A stretch of 64,000 nt of DNA from Streptomyces fumanus (GTDB taxonomy: Bacteria; Actinomycetota; Actinomycetes; Streptomycetales; Streptomycetaceae): the NCBI RefSeq assembly GCF_014655295.1, contig NZ_BNBI01000007.1, positions 62,001 through 126,000 on the forward strand. The letters are read 5' to 3'. A program made the translations under genes and the position numbers. Position 1 is the first letter of the stretch. Each line of letters begins with the position of its first letter. Below are positions 17,003 through 24,200 of this stretch, piece after piece. Below the pieces are notes generated by a model. That model was not told the DNA's origin. It saw only the letters and a list, made by a program, of their open reading frames with translations, and made no database searches.

Positions 17003-17257
17003 ATGCTGTCCATGTACCTCGACACGATCACGCCGCCCGATCTCACCTGGCAGGAGCAGGCGTTGTGCGCGCAGACCGGGGCCGAGTTCTTCTTCCCCGA
17101 GCCCGGCAGCTCCGTGCGCGAGGCGAAGCGGATCTGCGGGCTGTGCCCGATCCGCTCCGCCTGCCTGGAGTTCGCCCTCGCCCACGACGAGCGCTTCGGC
17201 GTCTGGGGCGGGCTGTCGGAGAAGGAACGCCAGGCCCTGCGCCGCACCGCGCCCTGA
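17003..17257 (+). CDS. WhiB-like iron-sulfur transcription factor
   Basis: This 84-residue protein has the four conserved cysteines of the Wbl family (ALCAQ, ICGLCPI, SACLEF), which hold a [4Fe-4S] cluster. These are followed by the GVWGGLSEKER turn and a basic C-terminus. The FFFPEPGSSVREAKRIC segment is also typical. Wbl proteins act with the principal sigma factor in development, redox response or antibiotic resistance. The family paralogue cannot be fixed with confidence; the chromosomal position recalls S. coelicolor wblH. The start is either ATG 17003 or ATG 17012, and neither has a strong ribosome-binding site. Confidence 0.85.
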   Translation: MLSMYLDTITPPDLTWQEQALCAQTGAEFFFPEPGSSVREAKRICGLCPIRSACLEFALAHDERFGVWGGLSEKERQALRRTAP

Positions 17258-17291
17258 CCCCCGGGGCCGGGCGCGGTGCGGGCGGCGGCGG

Positions 17292-18266
17292 TCAGCCCGC
17301 GGCGCGGGCCGCCATCCGCGCCTTGCGGGCGGCCAGCTTCTCGTCGAACTTGGCGGCCTCGGCGTCCAGGCCGTTCATGAACAGGCCCAGTTCCTCCTGC
17401 GCCTTGAGGCCCTCGGGGCCGAGCCCGTCGATCTCCATGATCTTCAGGAAGCGCAGCACCGGCTGGAGCACGTCGTCGTGGTGGATGCGCAGGTTGTAGA
17501 CCTCGCCGATGGCCATCTGGGCGGCGGCCCGCTCGAAGCCGGGGATGCCGTGGCCGGGCATCCGGAAGTTGACCACCACGTCCCGCACCGCCCGCATGGT
17601 CAGGTCGGGGGCGATCTCGAAGGCCGCCTTGAGCAGGTTGCGGTAGAAGACCATGTGCAGGTTCTCGTCGGTCGCGATGCGGGCCAGCATGCGGTCGCAG
17701 ACCGGGTCGCCGGACTGGTGGCCGGTGTTGCGGTGCGAGATGCGGGTGGCCAGCTCCTGGAAGGCGACGTAGGCGACCGAGTGCAGCATGGAGTGGCTGT
17801 TGTCCGACTCGAAGCCCTCGCTCATGTGGGCCATCCGGAACTGCTCCAGCTTGTCCGGGTCGACCGCGCGGGAGGCGAGCAGGTAGTCCCGCATCACGAT
17901 GCCGTGCCGTCCCTCCTCCGCGGTCCAGCGGTGCACCCAGGTGCCCCAGGCGCCGTCGCGGCCGAAGAGGCTGGCGATCTCGTGGTGGTAGCTGGGCAGG
18001 TTGTCCTCGGTCAGCAGGTTCACCACCAGCGCGATCCGGCCGATCTCGGTGACCTGCGACTGCTCCTTCTCCCAGGGCTCGCCGTCCTCGAAGAAGCCGG
18101 GGAAGTTGCGGGCGTCGCTCCACGGGACGTACTCGTGGGGCATCCAGTCCTTGGCGACCGCCAGGTGCCGGTTCAGTTCCTTCTCGACCACTTCCTCCAG
18201 GGCGTACAGCAGCCGGGCGTCGGTCCAGGCGGAAGCGCTGCCGAGGTGCGGGGAAGCAAGGGTCAC
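17292..18266 (-). CDS. acyl-ACP desaturase (soluble di-iron)
   Basis: This 324-residue desaturase resembles the plant-type stearoyl-ACP and mycobacterial DesA enzymes. The di-iron ligands are visible in EEGRH (117-121) and DENLH (about residue 208), with an additional Glu in LLTEDNLPSYHHE. It introduces a double bond into acyl-ACP and so affects membrane fluidity. The length and N-terminus support ATG 18266. Upstream lie three evenly spaced palindromes (18325-18369), so expression is probably controlled by a repressor sensing fatty acids, which is inferred. Confidence 0.88.
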   Translation of the reverse strand: MTLASPHLGSASAWTDARLLYALEEVVEKELNRHLAVAKDWMPHEYVPWSDARNFPGFFEDGEPWEKEQSQVTEIGRIALVVNLLTEDNLPSYHHEIASLFGRDGAWGTWVHRWTAEEGRHGIVMRDYLLASRAVDPDKLEQFRMAHMSEGFESDNSHSMLHSVAYVAFQELATRISHRNTGHQSGDPVCDRMLARIATDENLHMVFYRNLLKAAFEIAPDLTMRAVRDVVVNFRMPGHGIPGFERAAAQMAIGEVYNLRIHHDDVLQPVLRFLKIMEIDGLGPEGLKAQEELGLFMNGLDAEAAKFDEKLAARKARMAARAAG

Positions 18267-18324
18267 GAAAACTCCAGGGGGACATGCGACTGAGCGGAAA
18301 GCGTCCGGCGAGCGGTGCCGGGAA

Positions 18325-18369
18325 CCTACGGAATCGTAGGCTACGTATCCGTAGGTTACGACACCGTAA
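18325..18369. promoter_or_regulatory. three phased operator palindromes upstream of the desaturase
   Basis: Three copies of the pattern TACG-N4-CGTA occur: CCTACG-GAAT-CGTAGG (18325-18340), CTACG-TATC-CGTAG (18341-18354) and TTACG-ACAC-CGTAA (18356-18369). Their centres are spaced exactly 15 bp apart. They lie 59-103 bp upstream of the desaturase start. This looks like a cooperative binding site for a dimeric regulator, with a TetR-type protein the obvious guess. Confidence 0.75.
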
Positions 18370-18457
18370 GTTAAGGCGCGTGTAAAGCCCGCCGAACGGG
18401 CGATGAGTACCCGTCAGTCGCGCATTCGCACATGCGTTCCGACGTGGCGGCGACCAC

Positions 18458-18509
18458 GCGCGCGGGGCCGGGTGACGGCACCTGTCCGCCGCCACCCGGC
18501 CCCGCGCGC
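18458..18509 (-). terminator. strong stem-loop terminator of the ABC-F gene
   Basis: A perfect 17-bp inverted repeat (GCGCGCGGGGCCGGGTG and its complement, arms 18458-18474 and 18493-18509) with an 18-nt loop begins 15 bp after the ABC-F stop on the minus strand. There is no U-tract, as is common in Streptomyces. Confidence 0.7.
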
Positions 18510-18523
18510 ACCGGCCCTCCGGG

Positions 18524-20149
18524 CTAGGCGGGTTCCGCCAGTGCCTCCGGTGTGGTCTCCCGGAGTTCGCCGTCCGCCAGCAGCAGCCAGCGGGTGATGC
18601 CGATCGACTCCAGGAACGGCAGGTCGTGGCTGGCCACCAGCAGCGCCCCCTGGTAGGACTCCAGGGCGGTGGTGAGCTGCCGGACGCTCGCCATGTCCAG
18701 GTTGTTGGTCGGCTCGTCCAGCATCAGCAACTGCGGCGCGGGCTCGGCCAGCATCAGCGCGGCCAGCGTCGCCCGGAACCGCTCGCCGCCGGAGAGCGTG
18801 GCCGCCTTCTGGTCGGCGCGGGCGCCCCGGAACAGGAAGCGGGCCAGTTGCGCCCGGATCCGGTTGTTGGTGGCGCCCGGCGCGAACCGGGCCACGTTCC
18901 GCGCGACGGACAGCTCGCCGTCGAGGATGTCGAGCCGCTGCGGCAGGAACCGCAGCGGCACGTGCGCCGTCGCCTCGCCGGAGAGCGGCTCCAGCTCCCC
19001 GGCGATGGTGCGCAGCAGCGTGGTCTTGCCCGCGCCGTTGCGCCCGACCAGCGCGATCCGCTCGGGGCCGTACAGATCGAGCCCTCCGCTCAGCCGGGCG
19101 CCGTAGGCCGGTTCCAGGTCGCGCAGGGTGAGCACGGACCGGCCCGAGGGGACGGCGGTGTGCGGCAGGTCGACGCGGATCTCGTCGTCGTCCCGTACCG
19201 CCTCCGCCGCCTCGTCGAGGCGCTCTTTGGCCTCGGCGAGCCGCTCCTCGTGCAGGATGCGGTGCTTGCCCGCGGACTCCTGGGCCGCGCGTCTGCGCGC
19301 CCCCATGACGATCTTCGGTTCGCGCTTCTGGTCGTACATCTTCTGGCCGTACCGCTTGCGGCGGGCCAGCTTGACCTGGGCCTCGGTCAGTTCGCGCTGC
19401 TGCTTGCGCAGGTCGGACTCGGCGACCCGGACCATCCGTTCGGCCGCCTCCTGCTCGACGGCGAGGGCCTCCTCGTACGCGGAGAAGTTGCCGCCGTACC
19501 AGACGATCTCGCCGGAGCGCAGATCGGCGATCTGGTCGACCAGGTCCAGCAGTTTCCGGTCGTGGCTGACCACGACCAGCACCCCGGACCAGGCGGTGAC
19601 GGCGGCGTGCAGTCTGCGCCGGGCGTACAGGTCGAGGTTGTTGGTCGGTTCGTCCAGCAGCAGGATGTCGGGCCGGCGCAGCAGCAGCGCGGCCAGCCGC
19701 AGCAGCACCGACTCGCCGCCCGAGACCTCGCCGACGGTGCGGTCCAGGGTGAGGTGGCCGAGGCCCAGCTCGCCGAGCGTGGCGAGGGCGCGTTCCTCGA
19801 CGTCCCAGTCGTCGCCGACGGTCTCGAAGTGTTTCTCGGCCGCGTCGCCCGCCTCGATGGCGTGCAGCGCGGCCCGCCGGTCGGCGATGCCGAGCGCCTC
19901 GTCGACGCGCAGGGCGGTGTCGAGGGTGACGTTCTGCGGGAGGTAGCCGACCTCGCCCTGGGCGCGGACGGTGCCGTCGGTCGGGCTGAGGTCACCGGCG
20001 AGGAGCCTCAACAAGGTGGATTTCCCGGACCCGTTGACGCCGACCAGGCCGGTCCGGCCGGGGCCGAAGGAGACGTCGAGGCCGTCGAGGACGGGGGTGC
20101 CGTCCGGCCAGGTGAAGGTGAGGGAGGTACAGCTCAGGGAAGCGGACAC
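18524..20149 (-). CDS. ABC-F ATPase (ribosome protection / translation factor type)
   Basis: This 541-residue protein has two ATP-binding cassettes and no membrane segment. Walker A motifs are GVNGSGKST (N-terminal) and GRNGAGKTT (C-terminal). Signature motifs are VSGGES and LSGGER, and Walker B motifs are ILLLDEPTNNLD and LLMLDEPTNNLD. The charged linker between the domains (about 225-315, RKQQRELTEAQVKLARRKRYGQ) is the P-site tRNA interaction region of ABC-F proteins. Such proteins displace ribosome-targeting antibiotics or aid stalled ribosomes. The gene has its own sigma-70-like promoter and a 250-nt leader with a mini-ORF and base-pairing segments, an arrangement typical of antibiotic-induced resistance genes. 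Confidence 0.87.
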   Translation of the reverse strand: MSASLSCTSLTFTWPDGTPVLDGLDVSFGPGRTGLVGVNGSGKSTLLRLLAGDLSPTDGTVRAQGEVGYLPQNVTLDTALRVDEALGIADRRAALHAIEAGDAAEKHFETVGDDWDVEERALATLGELGLGHLTLDRTVGEVSGGESVLLRLAALLLRRPDILLLDEPTNNLDLYARRRLHAAVTAWSGVLVVVSHDRKLLDLVDQIADLRSGEIVWYGGNFSAYEEALAVEQEAAERMVRVAESDLRKQQRELTEAQVKLARRKRYGQKMYDQKREPKIVMGARRRAAQESAGKHRILHEERLAEAKERLDEAAEAVRDDDEIRVDLPHTAVPSGRSVLTLRDLEPAYGARLSGGLDLYGPERIALVGRNGAGKTTLLRTIAGELEPLSGEATAHVPLRFLPQRLDILDGELSVARNVARFAPGATNNRIRAQLARFLFRGARADQKAATLSGGERFRATLAALMLAEPAPQLLMLDEPTNNLDMASVRQLTTALESYQGALLVASHDLPFLESIGITRWLLLADGELRETTPEALAEPA

Positions 20150-20276
20150 GGGGGCCTCCGCGGTTGCGTGGTGCGGTCAGGGGCAAACGCGTATCGAGAC
20201 ACCGCGGGACGGCGACCGTCGTGACGGACCGTGGCTCAGCCCGGAGGGAAGGAGGGCCCAGGAAAGACAGAAGCCC

Positions 20277-20380
20277 TGCTCGTCGGGGGGACGGCTCGAA
20301 CGTCGAGGTCGCACGCGGCGCACACACCTGACCGGTGTGCGGCGGTGACTCAGGACCTCAGACGAGCAACGTCCTTCTCC
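20277..20380 (-). promoter_or_regulatory. structured leader / attenuator candidate of the ABC-F mRNA
   Basis: On the minus strand, GGAGAAGG (20380-20373) is followed by a four-codon ORF, TTG CTC GTC TGA (20369-20358). The segment TGCTCGTC within it (20368-20361) is fully complementary to GACGAGCA at 20284-20277. AGAAG (20378-20374) further pairs with CTTCT (20273-20269), the latter followed by CTTTCC. Between them lies a CACACC-GGTCA-GGTGTG hairpin (20339-20323). A ribosome stalled on the mini-ORF would block the long-range pairing, a standard logic for antibiotic-induced attenuation. Translation of the mini-ORF is unproven. Confidence 0.55.
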
Positions 20381-20404
20381 GATCGACGACAACAGGACCC
20401 GACC

Positions 20405-20434
20405 ACCGTAAAGAGGGACCGTGAGGGGTGTCAA
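20405..20434 (-). promoter_or_regulatory. promoter of the ABC-F gene
   Basis: On the minus strand TTGACA (20434-20429) and TACGGT (20410-20405) are separated by 18 bp. The -35 box is a perfect consensus and the -10 fits TANNNT. Transcription would start near 20398, giving a leader of about 250 nt before the ATG at 20149. Confidence 0.7.
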
Positions 20435-20474
20435 CCGGATTGCCGCCCGGTCCCGGTGTCCGAAGGAGGCTCCC

Positions 20475-21104
20475 GTGCCGCACGGCTCGCTCTCGCTGCC
20501 GGCCCGTCTGTGTCTGCTGGCGCCCGGCGCCCCGCCGCCGCACCGCCTGGTGCGCGCCGGTGCCCTCGCCGACCTGGCCCGGCGCGGTCTGCTCGTCGAC
20601 GACGACGGCATCGCCACCCCGCTCGACCTGGACTCCCGTACCGGGGACGCGGTCCTGGACGGGCTGCTCGACCTGGTCCGCGAGTCACTGCCGCACGACT
20701 GGCGGACCTGGGTGCACCTGCGGGCCCGGCTCACCTACGACGCGGTCCGCGAGCAGTTGGTCGCGGAGGGGTGCCTGCGCGCGGAGAAGCGGCGGGTGCT
20801 CGGGGTGTTCCCGTCCGTGGAGTACGCCCTGGCGCGGCCGGAGGTCGTGGCGTCGGTGCGCGAGCGGGCGCGGGAGAGCCTGCACGGCCCGGCGCCGGCC
20901 GGCGCGGTGCCCGCCCGGGACGCGGCCGTCGCCGTGCTGGCCGCCGCCGCACGGGTGCGCGGGCTGGGCGCGGCGGGGGCGGGCCGGACGGCGGAGCTGC
21001 TCGACCGGGGCGCGGGGGCGCCCGGCGCCCGGCCGGTGCTGCGCACGCTGTGCGCGGCGGTGCGCGCGGCGCACACCGGGGAGACGGTCCCGGCGGCGGG
21101 CTGA
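20475..21104 (+). CDS. GPP34 (GOLPH3/Vps74-like) family protein
   Basis: This 209-residue protein opens with GSLSLPARLCLLAPG and continues with LVRAGALADLARRGLL and VLDGLLDLVRES, the alpha-helical pattern of the GPP34 family. In eukaryotes the family binds phosphatidylinositol-4-phosphate on the Golgi. In actinomycetes the role is unknown, although several copies per genome are usual. GTG 20475 follows AAGGAGG by 5 bp, which outweighs the ORF extension to 20421. That extension would lie over the promoter of the divergent ABC-F gene. Confidence 0.78.
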   Translation: MPHGSLSLPARLCLLAPGAPPPHRLVRAGALADLARRGLLVDDDGIATPLDLDSRTGDAVLDGLLDLVRESLPHDWRTWVHLRARLTYDAVREQLVAEGCLRAEKRRVLGVFPSVEYALARPEVVASVRERARESLHGPAPAGAVPARDAAVAVLAAAARVRGLGAAGAGRTAELLDRGAGAPGARPVLRTLCAAVRAAHTGETVPAAG

Positions 21105-21127
21105 GCCCGCCCCCGGCGCGGGACCGG

Positions 21128-21547
21128 TCAGCGGGTGCCGCGCAGCAGCTCCGCGAGGTCGTGGTCCAGGTCGAGGTGGAGGTGCTCCAGGCCGACCGGG
21201 ACCAGCTCGCCGGTGGCCTCCAGGAAGCGGCGCAGCTCACCCGAGCGGACGTGGATCACGGCGGTGCCCTCGGGGGCGTGGAACTCCAGCACCGTGCGGT
21301 CGTAGCCGTAGGGCCGGACCCGTACGTCGCCGTGGCCCTCGGGCTCGTGCATCCCGGCGATGAGCAGTTCGCGCGAGAAGGTCCAGCAGACCTCCACGTT
21401 CTCCAGGGTGGCGGGGGCCGGGAAGGTCATCCGGACGGCGAACGGGTCGCGCCGGTCGTAGTGCAGCGTGGCGGGAATGTTCGGCATGCGGGGCGCGGCG
21501 GCGACGAGACGCGCCTCGACGGGCTGCTCGATGACGGTGGACAACAC
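21128..21547 (-). CDS. ssgD: SsgA-like sporulation/cell-division regulator (SALP)
   Basis: This 139-residue protein has the SALP family sequence: LHYDRRDPFAVRMTF, VCWTFSRELLIAGMHEPEGHGDVRVRP and LEFHAPEGTAVIHVRSGELRRFL. These segments match the conserved fold of SsgA/SsgB-type proteins, which steer FtsZ and peptidoglycan machinery in actinomycetes. The surrounding gene order corresponds to that of S. coelicolor ssgD (SCO6722) as I recall it, hence the symbol, which is less certain than the family. GTG 21547 follows GAGGGAG at good spacing. It converges on the GPP34 gene (23 bp gap). Confidence 0.85.
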   Translation of the reverse strand: MLSTVIEQPVEARLVAAAPRMPNIPATLHYDRRDPFAVRMTFPAPATLENVEVCWTFSRELLIAGMHEPEGHGDVRVRPYGYDRTVLEFHAPEGTAVIHVRSGELRRFLEATGELVPVGLEHLHLDLDHDLAELLRGTR

Positions 21548-21888
21548 CTTGCTCCCTCGTGACGGCTGGACGGGCGTGGGCGGACGAGCGGACGATGTGG
21601 CGCACTGGGAGAGACGACGGAAGGAGCCGTTCCGTGCACCCGAACTCAGAGTGACCTCTGTCACCGCGTTCATTCACACCCGTGATGCCCGAGTGACATG
21701 TCTCTCCCCGGGCGCCGCGAACGGCACCACGAGCACCGACAGTTGGGCGGGGGATGAGCTGTTTGTCCGTAACCTGACGGTCCGTTCACCGAAGTGAACA
21801 TCGCCGGACCCTGGCGGGTCCCGGCGGACCCGGGTGAACCGCCCTCGCGGCCCGCGCCCACCGGGTCGGCCGTAGGCTCGGGGCCACC
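21548..21888. other. divergent intergenic region, ssgD to endonuclease V
   Basis: This 341-bp region has no gene that I can support. It carries two perfect inverted repeats: GTGAC-CTCT-GTCAC (21651-21664), about 105 bp upstream of ssgD, and GTTCAC-CGAA-GTGAAC (21784-21799), about 90 bp upstream of the endonuclease V gene. Both are plausible operators. Confidence 0.6.
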
Positions 21889-22584
21889 ATGACGACCGTA
21901 CCGATCCCCGAGGGCTGGCCCACCACCGAGGAGCGCGCCCGCGCGGTGCAGGACGAACTGCGCGCGCGGCTGGTGCTCGACGAACCCGGCCCGCCGCCCG
22001 GCACCGGGCACGTGACCGGGGTCGACGTGGCCTACGACGACGCCCGCGACGTGGTCGCCGCGGCGGCCGTCGTGCTGGACGCGGCGAGCCTGGCCGTCGT
22101 CGCCGAGGCCACCGCCGTCGGCCGGATCTCCTTCCCGTACGTGCCCGGCCTGCTGGCCTTCCGGGAGCTGCCGACCGTCCTCGCCGCCCTGGCGGCGCTG
22201 CCCGTCCCGCCCGGCCTGGTGGTCTGCGACGGCTACGGCCTCGCCCACCCGCGCCGGTTCGGCCTCGCCGCCCATCTAGGCGTGCTCACCGGGCTGCCGG
22301 TCTTCGGCGTCGCCAAGAACCCGTTCGCCTTCACCCACGAGGACCCGGCCGCGCCGCGCGGCAGCGCCGCCCCGCTGCTCGCGGACGGCGAGGAGGTCGG
22401 CCGCGCGCTGCGCACCCGGGACGGGGTGAAGCCGGTCTACGTCTCCGTCGGCCACCGGGTGAGCCTGGACAACGCCTGCGCGCACACCCTCGCCCTCACC
22501 CCCGCCTACCGGCTGCCCGAGACCACCCGCCGGGCGGACGCCCTGTGCCGGGCGGCCCTGCGCGAGGCCACCCGTGCGGTCTGA
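21889..22584 (+). CDS. nfi: endonuclease V (deoxyinosine-specific)
   Basis: This 231-residue nuclease cuts DNA (or RNA) near inosine and starts alternative excision repair. The family motifs are in order: TGVDVAYDD (catalytic Asp), FPYVPGLLAFRELP (wedge region), VVCDGYGLAHPRRFGLAAHLGV (second catalytic Asp and base pocket) and FGVAKNPF. The ATG at 21889 gives the usual length. It stands alone, divergent from ssgD and followed by a small membrane protein gene. Confidence 0.9.
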   Translation: MTTVPIPEGWPTTEERARAVQDELRARLVLDEPGPPPGTGHVTGVDVAYDDARDVVAAAAVVLDAASLAVVAEATAVGRISFPYVPGLLAFRELPTVLAALAALPVPPGLVVCDGYGLAHPRRFGLAAHLGVLTGLPVFGVAKNPFAFTHEDPAAPRGSAAPLLADGEEVGRALRTRDGVKPVYVSVGHRVSLDNACAHTLALTPAYRLPETTRRADALCRAALREATRAV

Positions 22585-22633
22585 GTAGCTGTACGGATGT
22601 GCGGTCCGCGCCCCGGCCGACAGGGTGGGCCGC

Positions 22634-22777
22634 ATGACCACGCGCCGAGCCCCGAAGCCCCCCGTCCGCGCCGTCCGCCCCGCCGGGGCGGTGACGGTCG
22701 GCCTGCTCCTCGCCGTGCTCGCCGGCGTGGGCTGGCTCGCCGGGATGATCTGGACCATCGCCGGGTGGGCGGGCTGA
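22634..22777 (+). CDS. small single-pass membrane protein (47 aa)
   Basis: A short frame, ATG to TGA, encodes a basic N-terminus (MTTRRAPKPPVRAVRPAG), one hydrophobic helix (AVTVGLLLAVLAGVGWLAGMIW) and TIAGWAG. GGGTGGG lies upstream. The residues and charge distribution look like a true small membrane protein with the positive end inside. It recalls the small morphogenic membrane proteins annotated in Streptomyces, but I cannot confirm that. Confidence 0.55.
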   Translation: MTTRRAPKPPVRAVRPAGAVTVGLLLAVLAGVGWLAGMIWTIAGWAG

Positions 22778-23045
22778 CCGGGCGCACCGCACGCGCCGCG
22801 ACCGGGTCCCCCGGTGGCGGCGCACCGCACGCGCCGTGACCCCCGGTGGGCGCGCTGACCGGCCGTACCCACGCGCCGTGACCGGTCCCCCCGGCTAGCG
22901 TGAGGAGAGCGGGCGGACCGGCGGCCCCGTACGGCATCCTTGGCCAAGCGCTTGCTCATTCGGTCCGGCGCGACCCTTGTGCGGACCGGAACACGTTCCT
23001 AACATCACCGGTGTTACATCGATGGTGTCACAGACTGGGGACCCG

Positions 23046-24200
23046 ATGACCACGGCGACGACGCCCCCGCACGGTCCGCTCACCGGCGTGCGCGTGGTCG
23101 AGCTGGCCGGCATCGGGCCCGGCCCCTTCGCGGCGATGCTCCTGGCCGACCTCGGCGCCGATGTCGTCCGGGTGGACCGCCCCGGCGGCCCGGGGCTCGG
23201 CATCGACCCGGCCCACGACCTCACCAACCGCAACAAGCGCTCGGTGCTCGTCGACCTCAAGGACCCCGACGGCCCCGCCCGCGTCCTCGGCCTCGCCGCC
23301 CGCGCCGACATCCTGATCGAGGGCTACCGCCCCGGCGTCGCCGAACGCCTCGGCGTCGGCCCCGGACCCTGCCGCGCCCGCAACCCCCGCCTGGTCTACG
23401 GCCGGATGACCGGCTGGGGCCAGCACGGTCCCCTCGCCGCCCGGGCCGGCCACGACATCGGGTACATCGCGCTCACCGGCGCCCTCGGCCTGATCGGCGA
23501 CCCCGACCGCCCGCCGCCGGCCCCCGCCAACCTGCTCGGCGACTACGCGGGCGGCTCCCTCTACCTGGTCGTCGGCGTCCTCGCCGCCCTGCACCACGCG
23601 CGGGCCACCGGCACCGGACAGGTGGTCGACGCCGCCGTCGTGGACGGCACCGCGCACCTGACCACGATGCTCCACGGAATGCTCGCGGCCGGGCACTGGC
23701 AGGACCGGCGCGGCGCCAACCTGCTGGACGGAGGCTGCCCGTTCTACGGCACCTACGAGACCGCCGACGGCCGCCACATCGCGGTCGGCGCCCTGGAACA
23801 GCGGTTCTACGACGAGTTCCTGGACCGGCTCGGCATCGCGGACACCGCCCCGCCCCGCGACGACCCCGCCCGCTGGGCCGAGCTGCGCGCGGCGATCGCC
23901 GCCCGCTTCCGCACCCGCACCCGGGACGCGTGGGCGGCCGTCTTCGCGGACTGCGACGCCTGCGTCGCCCCCGTCCTCACCCTCGGCGAGGCCCCGCACC
24001 ACCCGCACCTCGCCGCCCGCGCCACCTTCACCGACCACGGCGGCCGCCCCCAGCCCGCCCCCGCGCCCCGCTTCTCCGCGACCCCGACCGCCGTCCGCAC
24101 CGGCCCCGCCCGGCCCGGCGCCGACACCGAGGCCGTCGCCCGCGACTGGGACGTCCCCGCCCTCGACCCCCCGAACCCTCAGCGAAAGGCCGGCCAGTGA
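23046..24200 (+). CDS. CaiB/BaiF CoA-transferase family, alpha-methylacyl-CoA racemase type
   Basis: This is a 384-residue family III CoA-transferase fold. The residues expected of alpha-methylacyl-CoA racemase are present: His in AGHDIGYIALTG, Asp in NLLGDYAGGS and Glu in ALEQRFYDEF, the His/Asp/Glu set of that enzyme. It opens GVRVVELAGIGPGPFAAMLLADLGADVVRVDRP. It would convert (2R)- to (2S)-methylacyl-CoA so that branched or sterol side chains can enter beta-oxidation. The stop overlaps the thiolase GTG by 4 bp, linking it to FadA and FadB. ATG 23046 is preferred over 22977, as the extension is not conserved in character. Confidence 0.85.
   Translation: MTTATTPPHGPLTGVRVVELAGIGPGPFAAMLLADLGADVVRVDRPGGPGLGIDPAHDLTNRNKRSVLVDLKDPDGPARVLGLAARADILIEGYRPGVAERLGVGPGPCRARNPRLVYGRMTGWGQHGPLAARAGHDIGYIALTGALGLIGDPDRPPPAPANLLGDYAGGSLYLVVGVLAALHHARATGTGQVVDAAVVDGTAHLTTMLHGMLAAGHWQDRRGANLLDGGCPFYGTYETADGRHIAVGALEQRFYDEFLDRLGIADTAPPRDDPARWAELRAAIAARFRTRTRDAWAAVFADCDACVAPVLTLGEAPHHPHLAARATFTDHGGRPQPAPAPRFSATPTAVRTGPARPGADTEAVARDWDVPALDPPNPQRKAGQ

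Noticed and set aside
20177..20734. 185-codon minus-strand frame through the ABC-F leader
   Set aside because: It crosses the promoter and the GPP34 gene start in antisense and has no family features. The leader is better read as regulatory RNA.
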